Positions 1-11,985 of a DNA stretch of 64,000 nt are shown here, one piece after another. Made by a program: the position numbers and the translations under genes. The notes under the pieces are model-generated. The model saw only the letters and a list, made by a program, of their open reading frames with translations, did not search any database and was not told the origin of the DNA. The DNA is from Rhyacichthys aspro. Taxonomy: Eukaryota > Chordata > Actinopteri > Gobiiformes > Rhyacichthyidae. The DNA lies in NCBI GenBank assembly GCA_036850595.1, contig CM072156.1, forward strand, positions 7,433,441 through 7,497,440, given 5' to 3'. Positions within the stretch are counted from its first letter, which is position 1; each line of letters begins with the position of its first letter.

Positions 1-785
1 CCAAGAGAATAAAATTAAATAATTGTTTGGAGGTCATTCAAATTAGAGCCCACTGGAGGCTCCATAGTTTGAGAGAACATCCCTGAAAAGCCCTTGAACT
101 TCCTGGTGTTGTGCCAGTGTGGAGCTAATGGCACCGCTAGTAGATGCTACATTAGAGGGACACTATGTTCTGCTGCGACCAGATATTTCAACCAGAAAAG
201 ATGATCTAAATTCCACAACGAGGTGATTCCTTCTTTCAAGAGCAGTAAATGTCACTCATAAGGAAAACAAGGAATGGAAACTCTGGCTGTGCAGAAGAAG
301 CTATTCAAGTTTGACAATAGACCTTGCAGCTTAATGAATTCCAGATTATGATCCTGTTGGTGCCATTCATCTGACAACCTTATCTACTGTCTGTGTCTGC
401 AAAGTTACATTAAAACAATACAAAATGATGACGTTAAAAGCACACTCCAGACTTTTCGAAGTAGGGTTGAATTGAGTTTTATAGACGATTGCCTCTGTTC
501 GATTAAGTCAGCAGTCTAGAGAACAGGAAGTAAGCCAGACCTAGACAAGACCTATATAAGCACCCACTTGTATCACACATCAAATTATCTAATGGTAAAA
601 CAGCTCTTATTTTGGGAACTACTAAGACCACAACAGTGCTATTCAGATTGTCAGAAACCATGTGGCGCTGTTGACTGTAAAGCTCTCATGGTACAGTCCA
701 CAGTAGGAAAGACACTGGCTGGAGCTTCATCCGTTACTCTCCGGGTGTCCCAAAGTAGAATTGAACTTCTTCTTTCCTGTTTTTA
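1..785. other. Non-coding stretch, nothing recognised
   Basis: Mixed-composition sequence with no repeat, RNA gene or coding signal that I can support. A TATA-like tatataag lies at about 551-558 and a 72-codon open frame follows it, but the frame has no recognisable domain and no splice or polyadenylation context, so I do not call a gene. Confidence 0.5.
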
Positions 786-1199
786 ACCCTTGAAATCAAT
801 CCAGAGAGACACCGCAATCACCACAACAACATACAGCGGCACAGCTCATTAACGAACACGCATAGCTCACACCGGGATTTCTGTCTGCCTCTCAACACCA
901 ACACATTAGTCTTCGCTCAACGTGATAAAGCACCAACATTGATCCAGCATTGGCCTTGAAGGGTGAAGGGGGCTCGGCATTGGCTTGAGGCAAATACGGC
1001 TTCAAATCTATCTCACCAGTCCACGCCACAGCCCGACTTACCTGATTTAGCACCAACCGTTTTGTTATCAGCCATAACAAGCAATGATCGAAGCTCAGTC
1101 GTCGTCTTGAGAGATGCCAAGACCCTCAGATGAGTTCACGCGTCCAGACTCATTACAGCTGTGTGATGGATGAAGCCTTTTTTCATAGTATGCAGCTGT
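786..1199. promoter_or_regulatory. Candidate regulatory block with possible minus-strand first exon
   Basis: Balanced, non-repetitive sequence with scattered CpGs, in contrast to the AT-rich DNA after 1.2 kb. On the minus strand a perfect donor (gtaagt, + 1036-1041) follows 34 bases that begin with an ATG at 1075-1073. The ATG has G at -3 and +4, and the frame reads MADNKTVGAKS before the donor. This could be a short first coding exon, but one donor and one good ATG also occur by chance. No promoter motif is evident upstream. Confidence 0.25.
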
Positions 1200-2229
1200 A
1201 ATAAACAATCAATGAGGAAGCATGTGCAGCACAAATCAGTCCGTACGCCGTCTCTTTTACATCAATATTCTGTATGAGGCCTCTTGTTTTCCACTCGCAG
1301 GGTCAATACTAATAGACCAGTGCACTGATTGGACATCCTCAGTGTACAATCCATATCCAAGTGTTTGCACAAGACAAGCCCATGTCCTTCAGGGTTTGAC
1401 TTTACTTTGATACTTTTATATGTGTAGTGTTTTTAGGGGAAAGTGCACAGTTTAAATTAAAAAGTAAGTCAGACGTTTTGTGTGTGAATCTGTCAGTGTC
1501 ATTCTTATCCAAGTTATTTCTCATGGATGTATAAAACATGAAATACGTACACTGAGGACATGTATCTATCTCTATATCTTTTATGCACAAAAACAATATG
1601 TAGCATCCAGATACTTTCACCACAATGTACTTTTCAGACAAGTACAATAGTGTACTTAATTTTACAAGTACCTTCCAAACATTTATGAACCATCCACACA
1701 TTTTAGTGATGTTTTATAATTTAATTCATTTAAGTTACTTGTATTGTCAAAAAAAAACATTGGTCGGTTTTCTGAAAACTGTTTAAATAGGTTTCTTTAT
1801 ATATTTTGTGCCTTGCTGTAAACAGTGCTGTAATGGAATAGACCGTTCATGGCAACGTCTGAGGTGCAGTTCAGTCTTGATGCCAAATTGGGCACAGACT
1901 TATTCCCAGACAAGCAAACACATCATTTTCCCCAATAAAGGTCACCCAAAGATTTTCATGCACTCAGTAATTATTATTTGTTCTTCATGCACATACATTT
2001 TACATTTCTTTTGGAGTGTAATTCTTATTAAATTGCCTTCCAGTCTATCTCATCAAATGCTTGCGTGCACATATATTCAGCAGCTTTGTCTTGTTTCTCC
2101 AAATTTCTGCCTAAACCCTATATCGCTCATTTCAGGCCTATTATATGTCAATACATTTCCCTATATAAACAGTTCCCACAGTTCACATAATGACGGGCTT
2201 ATGTTTTTGAACTAAACACATTCAGAGCG
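1200..2229. other. AT-rich non-coding stretch
   Basis: Nothing recognised. The sequence is AT-rich with short homopolymers. At 1620-1680 there are several gtac/tacttg motifs that faintly resemble the fish repeat seen better at 46.6 kb, but they are too degraded to call. Confidence 0.5.
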
Positions 2230-2830
2230 AGTTTGTAATTGCTAAATGACCACATGAGCACAGTGTTTTTGCCAGGGAAAGGCTTATTATTTACATTTGG
2301 AAATGATCTTGTGACTCGGCGTCCCTTAGGAACATCTAATGGTTACACACTAACTTGCACAGGGCTCCTAATGGACATTAAGGAGCACATTATTACAGCA
2401 CTGTGGAAAAACAAGCATGAGTGCTTTGGAATGACAGATATGCAGAAAAGACTTTTGCCTGCGTTTCTAATGAACACCGAGGCGTGTCCTTGGCCTTCAG
2501 GGGCTCCCGTCTCCAAGCTCTGGTTCATGGCAAATGTAAGGAAGGTCAGCAGTGTATAAAACAATCTTCAAACCAGTCACGAGCAGAAAGCAGCTGTGAC
2601 CAGATAACTCTTAATAAAACCGCTAATTAGAATATTAATGGACTGAAGCAACTATTCATTAAACAACTGATGGATAATGTCAGAAGGTCATGTGATATCC
2701 TGCTTCTAAATTAGCCCAATAGGTAATAGAAGCTGTTAATGAAATAAGTGTATGTAATGACATTGGATGTTATTAGGGGCAATTAATTTAAATATGTGTG
2801 TGTTGGACCAAGGACTCATCATGACAGGGG
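2230..2830. promoter_or_regulatory. Candidate conserved non-coding (regulatory) element
   Basis: A repeat-free block dense in homeodomain-type cores: ctaattag at 2623-2630, attaatgg just after it, and aattaattta at 2781-2790. There is a cagctg E-box at 2591-2596. Short frames on both strands are explained by the moderate GC and few stops. The texture (mixed composition, clustered TAAT cores, no microsatellite) is typical of developmental enhancers, but conservation cannot be tested here. Confidence 0.35.
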
Positions 2831-5019
2831 AGTATGTGGTACTCTTGGAAAATGACTGTAATATAGTCTCAAAGTATGTATATAACACAGTGTGGATAGC
2901 ATATAAAAAGGTATTTGAGATAAGGTAAATGAGATGTAGATGTATTTATGCCACTGATTAAATAAAATAATAAACACCACTGCACACACATTGCACACAA
3001 CACTGGAGATGGTCTGGCAAACAGAATTGTGTGTATATGAGAGTGTACTGTTAGTAGCGGATGCATGTGTTTTCTATTGGGAGGAGCGCCATCTTTAGAG
3101 TTCAAAAGCAGCAGGAAGGAACTTGCCTTTCCCTGTTTACCATAATCAGGAGAAAAGTGTCCAGTAAATGGTTCGCATCTGGGATTAGGGATATTGTCCA
3201 TGAAGAAGAAGACGATATAACACTCCATAGCCCTCTTTTTGCTCTTTTTGTTGTGTGATAGGTGCAGTGCTGGCATGGTGAGTGTGAAGTGGTCCCATCA
3301 GTAGCAAGTAGGAACAGCTCAGGGTCATGGAAAATCACTGTATACACGTGGCAGTATATCAACAAAAGAATAGATGGCTGTTTTATACACCATTTATTTT
3401 GGCAAAATGTGCTTTTTGAGAAAGCAGTTGCTGCAATAGCTGCCATACAACAGGGAGTATATGGTTATTGCAACACCATTTAAGGTAAGTCACTAAATCT
3501 AGAACAAAAAAAGCTTTTGTACATGTAATGAATAAGAGTTTATACTGCTCGTGTCATATGTTTCAGCAGGAATATTAATAGTAAGTGTATTTGACGTTTA
3601 TTTGACCAAACTGAAGGAGCAGGTCAGGATTTCCTGTCACAACACTAGCAGGACACAGCAGGGGCCAAAACACACTATGGTCATCTTGGTGGTCTGTCTC
3701 AGGAAATGAAAAGAGGGGCATTGAGTCAAGTCATCCCTAAATGGTCTGGAAGAGTGCAGCTCAATTGGGGATAGTTCAGTGACAGAGGCATACTTTAAAT
3801 CAATGAGTACAACTTTGGTTTGAATTTGAAGACAATCATGCAAGACCAGAAAGTGTTTGAAAAGTTACCCAGGGTTCGTTCATACAAGAATTCAATTTCA
3901 GGACTGTGTTCTTGACAATTGAATTTATGATGGACACAAGAGGAAAGAGCTGAGATTAAAAAAAATACAGAACTAGGAAATTATGGGATGTGGACTTAAC
4001 ATGTTAATAGAAATGAGCAGTTCTATGATATTTAAATGAATCCATTTGACTTGTGGTTCTCAAGACATGAACATGGACTGCAAAACTGCACCCTCAGGAC
4101 ATCAAAATCTAAATGTAAATCCCCCAATGGATTTACAAAGGGTATACTTCTAATAAAATAAAAAGTGTAGAGAAAAACAAAACATCATTTTCCAGGACAG
4201 TATCAAGGCGTGAAAACAAATCAAACTCCAAATGGAAACTCTGGATCTTTTTCTAGGGCTTTTTTATCACTAGAACATTAGCCTGTAAAATGTTTTCCAA
4301 CTCTTGGTAGCCCTGCTTACCACATAACTCTGCAAATTCTTACTTTTCATCTCTCTAGCAGCAGTTAGAGTCCACTAAAATGCTACTCAGCCTTTCTTAG
4401 TTTGCACATATTGAGAACTATTGGCTGTAAGTCCTTGCAATGTGGTTGCCATGAGTGTAAAAATACTTTTCGACATCTGTTGACATTAAATGTAGCGGCA
4501 CTGGAAACAGATTTATGACAGATTTGGGATACGGATAGTCAAGCATAGTCAAACATAACAATAGACCCTGGACTTAGACAGTAGAAGAACCAATAAACAA
4601 ATGTCAATAAAACAAGCATTGCAAAGGTGCTGATGGAGGAAAAGAGAAAAACATCTATTCACTGTATTAAAAGTGGCGTGCTAACATGTGGCTGAATAAA
4701 GAAAAAAATAAAATAAAGAACTGCATCTGTCAGAATTGGCTTTGGATACACTGCTGTATAACTGTTCAGTGTTGCATTTGTAATCACTTTCACGCAAAAC
4801 AACAAGCAGCTGTTGAGAAAAATTAAGGAAGAATTTCACATTATTATTAAAAATCCCATGGCAGTAAAAATCAGTAGTCACTATGTTTGATTTAAAATGA
4901 ATGGGTCATGTGAAACCCCTTTCCTTTTACTCCAGCTAATTGAAAAATGAAGAAATCCCCTTGAGTTGTTCCTAAAATACTGCATTGACAAGAATAGGAA
5001 ATGTCATATTTGGCAGATA
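2831..5019. other. Non-coding stretch, nothing recognised
   Basis: Unremarkable AT-rich DNA. A donor-like gtaagt on the + strand at about 3485 and a minus-strand gtaagc at about 4315 are isolated and have no convincing exon beside them. A 135-codon minus frame at 2869-3276 and a 114-codon minus frame at 3102-3446 overlap each other in different frames and show no domain. Confidence 0.5.
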
Positions 5020-5640
5020 GCTGAGACATTTTAACGCGGATGGAAAAAGATTGTTTGGCTTTCCCGATTGCTGAAAAAAGTAATCGGAAAACGTCTGAGA
5101 AAGTCACAATAAAATGCAACATCTCTGAGGTAGAATTGCAACAGGTTCGCGTGATCCAACAATAATTCACAGTAATGTCCAAGAGGAAACATGTCTCCCA
5201 TTAGCATCCTAATAGACATCTGTTTTCCCCTTTAGCAACCTTTTAATAACTAAAACAGGATTGTTAAAGCCATTTCATAGTTTATTCTTTGTCATAAAAA
5301 TGCAGTAATAATAAGAATGATCCCTTTGGGTTGTGGTCCAAACTACCTGTAACACAAGCCAGACTAAACTATGTTGCACATACAAACAGCATGCTCCTAT
5401 GAATCCTAAACAAGCGGTGATTCTGTTTACAGCTGATAAAATTTAACGTTCAGAAAGCTCGGAAGTGGAATAAACACAAGTTGATGTTTCATAAAACACA
5501 TGGCATAACAGTAAACACACCAGAACGTGCAGAGAAACACAGCTTTGAATGCACTTGTAGCGTAGTCGTAATAGATACAGCTGACAATACGGTTCATCAT
5601 CTGGCCTCGAATAAACACTTCTAATCAGAGTGAAATTTTA
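5020..5640. promoter_or_regulatory. Candidate conserved non-coding element
   Basis: Repeat-free block with retained CpGs (for example around 5035, 5065, 5086, 5150 and 5565-5600) and homeodomain-type cattagca/ctaatag cores near 5197-5216. A short inverted repeat, ccgatt (5064-5069) and aatcgg (5082-5087), could form a 6-bp stem with a 12-base loop. No splice-flanked open frame is visible. It is called regulatory by texture only. Confidence 0.33.
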
Positions 5641-7574
5641 GTTTGAGAGAGGAAGACAGAGGCTGGAAAAAGCATTGTACTCATGGGGATTGCCCAGCCT
5701 TTGTCTCTCTACGGGCTGTGGAAGGCCTTTTTTGTCAAATGTACTTTTTCAGCTCAAGATCTGATCTTCTATCAGGCAGACAGCCCGGTGTGATGCCTAG
5801 AGCACAGTCAGCCCCAGACGCTTCATGTCCTCGCTCACACCCAAGCACTGCACCACCATGCCACACTCACCGCTCAACACACACAACCTTTAATGACTTT
5901 TTTTGTTTTACAGTTCCTGTTTTATATGAAGAAAGTTTCTGTTAATAATATTGTGTAATATTCTACTAACACATCCACAGACACGTGCTTCCATATTCCC
6001 AGCATAGAAAGCCAAAATTGAAGGAAAACAGTGGTCATGTTGTTTTTGCAACAGTTGAAGCGTGTAATGTATACGCTGCACAATACCCAGGAGGCACCAA
6101 TATGCCTGTCACTCTAAATATTTACATATTTACATCGCTGCACAGCATTACAGAGTAAACCGAGTTTTTATAGTCTGTGCTATAGTGGCCTACCGGACTG
6201 TATTTTTGTTTTCAATAGTAATTGTTCTAGCAAAGGAAAATTCTCAAAACACACAAGTGTGTGTTTAATCACAAAATAATTTGAACTGCCCTGTTTATGC
6301 AGCGTGTAAAATCTGGGATGCCACATGGTTCCATTCTTAGAAGAGTCCAGACAGTTACAATGTTACAAATCTTAAAACCCAACAGGAATTACATTTATTT
6401 TTGTAACGTAGAGGAAGATGTTTTGGTTTGAAAACAACTTCCTCCAGAGCCCAGACACAGGCGAAGGTGGTGAAGGTGGGGCATCTTCAAGCAAGGACGA
6501 CTTCTGTCATGGTTGAATGGAAAAGACTGTCCATGGTGGAGGTAGGGCTGTGGTGGAGGAAGGCAGCAACACGCCACAACACTGAAATGACAGCTGGATG
6601 ACAGCAGAGAGACACACACAAGTGTAAGACTAAACATGGAAGGAAGTCAGTTATTTAAATACAAGGCTAGTGGGAAATAAAGTGGATAGAATAGATCGGC
6701 ACATCCAGGTACTTTAGTTTGAAAGACATCTGTCATGCTCCTGGCAGCTTTTCTGCAACAGCACTGCTCAGACAACAGACTGTTAATCTTGTTGGCAATT
6801 AGTTTTACAACTACTTTAAATTTGCTTAGCCCTGTAGCATCACATTCTAGCGATAAAAGTCTTCTTTATGAATTCATTTGGACAAACCACAAAACAGTTT
6901 TTATGATTTGTGGAGAGAATTCTGATTAAACTTTAGAAAAGCACCAGCACCTTCTGACTCTCAGAAAAGGACTCATTTAGCTGTTAATGTGTATATACAT
7001 ACAACAATTAAAAATGAATGATATTACCACAAATGTTCCTCTCTATGTATATACGTTTTACCATTCCACGTTAAATTGTATTTTACATATAGTCATCTCT
7101 GGCTCATGCTGACCAATAACTTTTCTTTTTATATTAAGGCCAAACCACAGTTTCCTCTGCCAGTAATGTAAAAGACATATCAGCATTCTTGATTTAATGT
7201 AGCAAAATAGACAACTTTGTACTTACAATTGACTTGAAATCCCAGAGCATATTAAACCCTGGGTCCACTGGAAACTATTTAAGCAAATATGACTCATTAT
7301 GGGATATAATAGTTCATTGTCTTGTTTGCTCAGCTTTAAACGTAGTGCATGTTTTTCTCGGAAATCTCCCTATGCACTTCAGTGTTTGCCAAATCGTGGA
7401 CAGAAAAATGTTCTGAAGGAATAAATTTAGATCAGAATTGTGAGAACAGGATCTCACAAGGAAGCAACCTTCCAAAAGATTAATGGTGTGAAAAGGGGAG
7501 GCAAGTCCTGCCACCCAATAAAGTCAAGGCTTAAGCAAACAGCTAAAGCCCTATTGCCTCTGGCCCAGATCTAT

Positions 7575-7575
<1 letters not shown>
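5641..7575. other. Non-coding stretch, nothing recognised
   Basis: No gene, RNA or element recognised. The 100-codon + frame at 5643-5945 and the 80-codon minus frame at 6395-6637 are low-complexity and lack domains or splice context. The segment 6470-6560 is G-rich with ggtgg/gaagg runs on the + strand. Confidence 0.5.

Positions 7576-7630
<55 letters not shown>
7576..7630 (+). repeat. (TG)n microsatellite, about 27 units
   Basis: An uninterrupted 55-base alternating TG run. It creates a false Cys-Val repeat in the overlapping open frame (7440-7652). Alternating purine-pyrimidine tracts of this length can adopt Z-DNA and are usually length-polymorphic. Confidence 0.98.
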
Positions 7631-7631
<1 letters not shown>

Positions 7632-8499
7632 TATTGTCTGCAGACAATTTAAACCAATAAACCAGCACAATAACACACACATGAACATACTGTATAAACT
7701 GGTTCATATACACACATTATGTTAATGTATGGTGATTGTACAGTGATGTAAAAGATAAAGGAGATAGTTACTGAGAACCACACAATACATAAAAATAATG
7801 TGTATAATGAATGTGTTTTTATGACCCCAGCCAGTGCCTGCTCTCAGGGGCTGCTCTAACCACACCATAGGTCCACACCACACTATAGGAAATCACAGCT
7901 TTCAGAGACAAAATGGAGAGTCATTAGAGAGTGCTTTAATAGAAAGTGTTTGTAGGTACTTCAAATACAGAACTGGTTTGTGATTGGATTTATCTGTGAG
8001 CAACCACAATTTTTTTCAGTCAAAGCAACGCCATGCTGTTTACGCTAGTAACAGTAAAGCGGTTGCTTTGTCCTTAAACCTGAAATACAGCCATCACTGT
8101 CAGTGGTACATCATTGGTCTGAACAAAATGGTTTGTTTGGAAAGTCAAGCATTTACACTGGAGACTTCAAATGATTTTCATGCTGAATAATGGAACATAT
8201 TATGACTGAAACAATAAAGCTGATGTAATTATAATTGTACCAATTTATATCTCCTTGTTGAATGCCATACTGTTAAAAAAAATACAAACTGATATTATGT
8301 ACATATTATATGATGGTAATGTATTTTTTATTAAAACATATTGTGAGTTTGGACAATGCAATATGACCCAGTGTCCCTAGAGATTTATGCTGCATATAAA
8401 ACAAGCTCTAAAATCCACAGAAAACAGCATCTCCAGCTGCAAGACTTTAGGTGGCTATAAATATTTAAGGTGGAATATGAATTTAACACAGAAATATGC
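7631..8499. other. AT-rich non-coding stretch
   Basis: Nothing recognised. AT-rich, with short A and T runs around 8275-8335. Confidence 0.5.
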
Positions 8500-8830
8500 T
8501 TTCCCCTGTGGCCAGTTGTATTAGAAAAACATTGACAGCGTCTGATAACCTGCAGTAGATCCCAGAGCAGCGTCCAGCATTTAAATCTGTGTCATCATTC
8601 ATAGATTTAACAGTATCCACTTTAATTTGAATCAAATTAAAGCAGGTTCTAAATGAGCCGCTGTGTGCTGCGCTCTAAATGACCTGTCGAGTGGAAATTA
8701 TGTCCATAGTAAAGGCGAGAATTACTTCTTTTACTGTTCTCTCTGTAACACCCACACTCTATTCACTTTCATTCAATTATCCTTTATTGGCAAACCTGCA
8801 AATATTGTGTCGCTAATTAAATGTTGCCAA
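8500..8830. promoter_or_regulatory. Candidate conserved non-coding element with 21-bp palindrome
   Basis: Repeat-free block with TAAT-type cores, including gctaattaa near 8812. It contains a near-perfect palindrome at 8621-8641 (arms tttaatttga and tcaaattaaa, one central base). Symmetric AAATTTGA-type half sites suggest a homodimeric homeodomain-like or other dimeric factor, but the binding protein is not known. No coding signal. Confidence 0.35.
8621..8641. repeat. Near-perfect 21-base palindrome (10-base arms)
   Basis: The left arm tttaatttga (8621-8630) is the exact reverse complement of the right arm tcaaattaaa (8632-8641), with a single A between. It sits inside a candidate regulatory block rather than in AT-rich filler. 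Confidence 0.9.
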
Positions 8831-9889
8831 ATTAGGAAAAAAAAACTGTAGCAAAGATGTTCAAGTAAATAATGTTTTCCATGTTTTATTTGTGGTAAAA
8901 TAGACCCACTGCACAAAGGAACATGGGTGTAATAAAAAAACAAATAAATGTCTCTATTAACACAGTACATGGAAAAATGGGGTCACAAGCCTCCCCGTTT
9001 TAGCATTATCCTAAAATACAGTGAAAAAAAAACTGTAGCTGTAGCTATATGTGCGTGCTCATTACACTAGTTATATTCATCATTGATGAATAAGAGTAGG
9101 ACACTGTGTATATGTATGACTGGACTGAAGAAAGCTTTCAAGAAGAAAGCTTTCTTATACATATCCATGCATACATGCAAAATTAGCTCATGTTAGAAAT
9201 GAAATGATTACACGGCCGTACGATTACTCAAACTTAGGTCTCCAGCTTGTTTCAAATATAGTTTAAATGAAATGTTGTGCTGTTCTCCAAATCGTCCAAA
9301 GCCATATGCTCTACGGTTTACTTTTCATTATACACTGTCAGTGCTACATCTGAGTCCACTTGACATTTGAAAATCCTTAAAAAATGGCATAATCACTATA
9401 CAGCTCCCTAACTATGGAGTGGTTTTGGAGACAGTCAGAGCTTGTGAAAGAGCATTTCCTCAGACCTACAGAACAGCGTCTGAACAGAAGGACAAAATTC
9501 ACAGAAAGAGCAATGTTTTCAAAAAGTAACTGTTTGCCTTCATTTTGTGATTTTTTTAATTGCTAAAAACTGAGGTTCATAAATGTATTTGTTAGATAAT
9601 CCACAGAGAAGTATCCATGTTTTGGTTAGTTTAGTAGAGTAAAGAGTTTGGGCATTTTGTTGTTTTAGAGGTTCATGAAAGACATATATGCATCATATGA
9701 CTGACCAAATGAAATTCTAAACACTGAGGACATTTGGAAAACAAGGGACTGAATGGATACATGCATAGGACTTTACTTAGGTTATAGTTTCAAGCAAAAA
9801 TTAAATTTGTGCTAAAGCTAATGTGACAGCAACTATTTATATCATTGTGTGTCTTTCCAAAGACAGAAAGAAATGCATGTATTTAAAGG
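8831..9889. other. AT-rich non-coding stretch with a small tandem duplication
   Basis: Mostly nothing recognised. At 9127-9156 the 13-base unit gaagaaagctttc occurs twice with a 15-base period, and each unit contains the palindrome gaaagctttc. Confidence 0.5.
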
Positions 9890-10073
9890 CTTGTAGGCTA
9901 ATCCAGGTGCGCTCCAGAAGGGAAGATAAAAATGCGTTCCCCTCCTGTTGCAGCGGGGCCTCTGGATGTGCCAACAGCACAGAGGTTGACCTACATGACC
10001 TTTCGGCACAAAGCAAAGACATTCACCGACTCCAAGCCACATGTGGCAAAGAGTCTGTGGTAATTTATCAAGT
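9890..10073. promoter_or_regulatory. Candidate regulatory element with a perfect DR3 site
   Basis: A short block with GC content above its surroundings and no repeat character. On the minus strand it carries AGGTCA-tgt-AGGTCA (+ coordinates 9987-10001), two exact nuclear-receptor half sites in direct repeat with a 3-base spacer. DR3 is the classical arrangement for vitamin D receptor-RXR heterodimers, though related receptors can also use it. The overlapping frames (84 codons +, 82 codons -) have no domain. Confidence 0.4.
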
Positions 10074-10440
10074 TTAAACATACACTTCATAAACCTTCCC
10101 TAACATTGACTGGAACAGGCTGAATGTTTAGGCCGAGGTGGTCATTGTGAGAAAAGTTAAGTGTGCTAATGCTAATGAAATAGTAGTGGACCCAGATAAC
10201 AGTGGCTCGCTTGGAAAAAGTTAAGATTAGCTTCATAAAACTAGTGAAGGTAGTGTTACAGTTTTGATTCTAGCATCTGTCTTTATTGATAAGTTCAAAT
10301 GTAATGCTAACCCTGTATGTATTGCATTTTGTGAAATATTGTCAGCAAACCCAAATGATTAATTGGATTCTATTTCTATTCTATTCCCATAACTTGATTT
10401 TGGGAAGTGATTTTTCATCTATTAAAGAACTTATGGTGAT
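10074..10440. other. Non-coding stretch, nothing recognised
   Basis: AT-rich, no element recognised. Confidence 0.5.
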
Positions 10441-10620
10441 TGAGTAGAGCTTCCCAAACTCTTAAAGCTACAGTAGCCCAAAGAGTAGAGGTAGAGTGGT
10501 AGAGGTAGAACTGCTGCCATTGATTCAATGTTGACAAGCCATGTAGACCCAACAGCCAATGGGAGTGTCCCTTATTTGAATGGGACCAGACCCCCCTTGT
10601 ATGTGAGGATGTGATTGGCC
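10441..10620 (+). repeat. Dispersed repeat family B, copy 1
   Basis: The segment around 10510-10555 (core ttcaatgttgacaagccatg, then tagaccca) matches the segment around 39700-39735 with only a few substitutions, so the window holds two copies of an unnamed interspersed repeat. The flank includes 'cttaaagctacagta', a motif also seen in part at 13420. Within it, a 14-base unit gtagaggtagagtg is duplicated at 10485-10512. The parent element is not identified. Confidence 0.55.
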
Positions 10621-10999
10621 AAGTCTTGCTGTCTCATTTATTTAAATCTTCGATATTAAAGCCTAGACAAGGTTTGTACATAATTCCTAATACAATGAGG
10701 TGCTAGGTGTTAAACTGTTTCACACTGTATGATAAACCTATTACAGATATGGCAACTGACTCCATTAACCCAAAATATCATCGGTAAATAAGCTTTACAG
10801 ACTTTGAATGCAATGTTTGCGATTACACTTTTTGAAGTTTAGTTAGCTAGTGCTCTTTTGCTGCATATCAGTTTCTCCAGACAGAAATCACATTTCTCTC
10901 AACACATACGGTAGTAATCTTAAATTCTTATTATAATATAAGGCTTAGCATATGACCAGAAAATTACATAGACACCTGAGGCACATTTCTTGTAAATAA
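10621..10999. other. Non-coding stretch, nothing recognised
   Basis: AT-rich filler with no repeat or gene identified. Confidence 0.5.
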
Positions 11000-11870
11000 T
11001 CTTGTAATGCACACAAGACGAGCCGCTCACTGGAACAGACTTCCTGTAGGCGGCCGAGCCACTAAAGATTGCTCAAATCACTGTGCGTCTGTGAGGGCTA
11101 AAATGTTGTTCACTCGCTTTTACATCCATAAATATCCCTGGAGGCCAAACGCTTTACTGTTCACAATGAAACCGTTAGTGCTCATAGCTGCAGAAGAAAA
11201 CTCAAACATATTACAGAGATATGCATGTTAGAGTGTGTGTGTGTCTGCAGAGAGAGCTGGCTTTCATTAGAGCAGCGCATGATCAAATGGGAGGCAGCTG
11301 AAGCTAGAGCTGGAGCTGGTTAGCGGCCGCCAACAAATGGAGAGCGAGCAGGAAGATTTTTATCAAATACACATACACGATGGGAGGACGCCATTTATAC
11401 TTCCCAGGATACTAGCTCCAAACACACACATGTAGAGCAGCAGAAACATGGAGAGTGTGTGAGAGCATGTTTAAGAGAGGCCAGAACAGAACCACAGGGA
11501 GAAAAAATCAACAAGAAGCCAGGCAATAAAACAGCTGTAAAAGTCCTGCGAAATGCTATCAATGACTCCTTCCCATTGTGGTGTTTATCCCAAAGTAATA
11601 TGTCATGGTTTCATTGAGTCTCTAATCTGATAAGGCTTTATGGTTCCTGCTGCTATTGCCGTCATTTATTATCATTTGAGGTGGTGGGATGGCAGCCCCC
11701 GGCACTGACCCCTCACACATCCCGACTTCTCCCACGGACGATGGATTGAGTTAAGATCCACGCCTCTCTGTGACATCAGCATCTGTCTGTGAGGGCGGGC
11801 GGTGACTGAATGATGGCTCAAATCTTTATGAAAAGTAGATGAAGTTACGCCACGTTTTGTCTCCCCCAAG
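11000..11870. promoter_or_regulatory. Candidate conserved non-coding cluster
   Basis: Three repeat-free blocks in a row (about 11000-11190, 11260-11400, 11640-11850) with retained CpGs, including gcggccgc at 11323-11330, and AT-rich factor-like motifs between them. The 74-codon + and 65-codon - frames lack domains. It reads as a regulatory cluster, not as exons: no acceptor/donor pair encloses an open frame. Confidence 0.37.
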
Positions 11871-11924
11871 AGGCAGGAGAGATCCCTACCTTACTCTTCT
11901 ACCACAAGACCTTCCTTTGGCCCC

Positions 11925-11985
11925 ATTTCATGAAACAGGTTCAACATTCCTCAAGGTTAAATGAATGAGGTTAAAGAGGAGACAC
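11925..11985. mobile_element. MITE-like terminal fragment
   Basis: The sequence catgaaacaggttcaac followed by ctcaaggttaa resembles the ends of a common fish non-autonomous DNA element whose termini read 'tgaaacaggttcaac...ctcaggttaa'. No intact inverted-repeat pair is visible and the call rests on recalled family style, so the family is uncertain. Confidence 0.35.

Noticed and set aside
545..570. TATA-like tatataag before an open frame
   Set aside because: Isolated motif in unremarkable DNA; no initiator, CpG block or coding signal follows.
7440..7652. Open frame with a Cys-Val repeat
   Set aside because: Produced by the (TG)n microsatellite.
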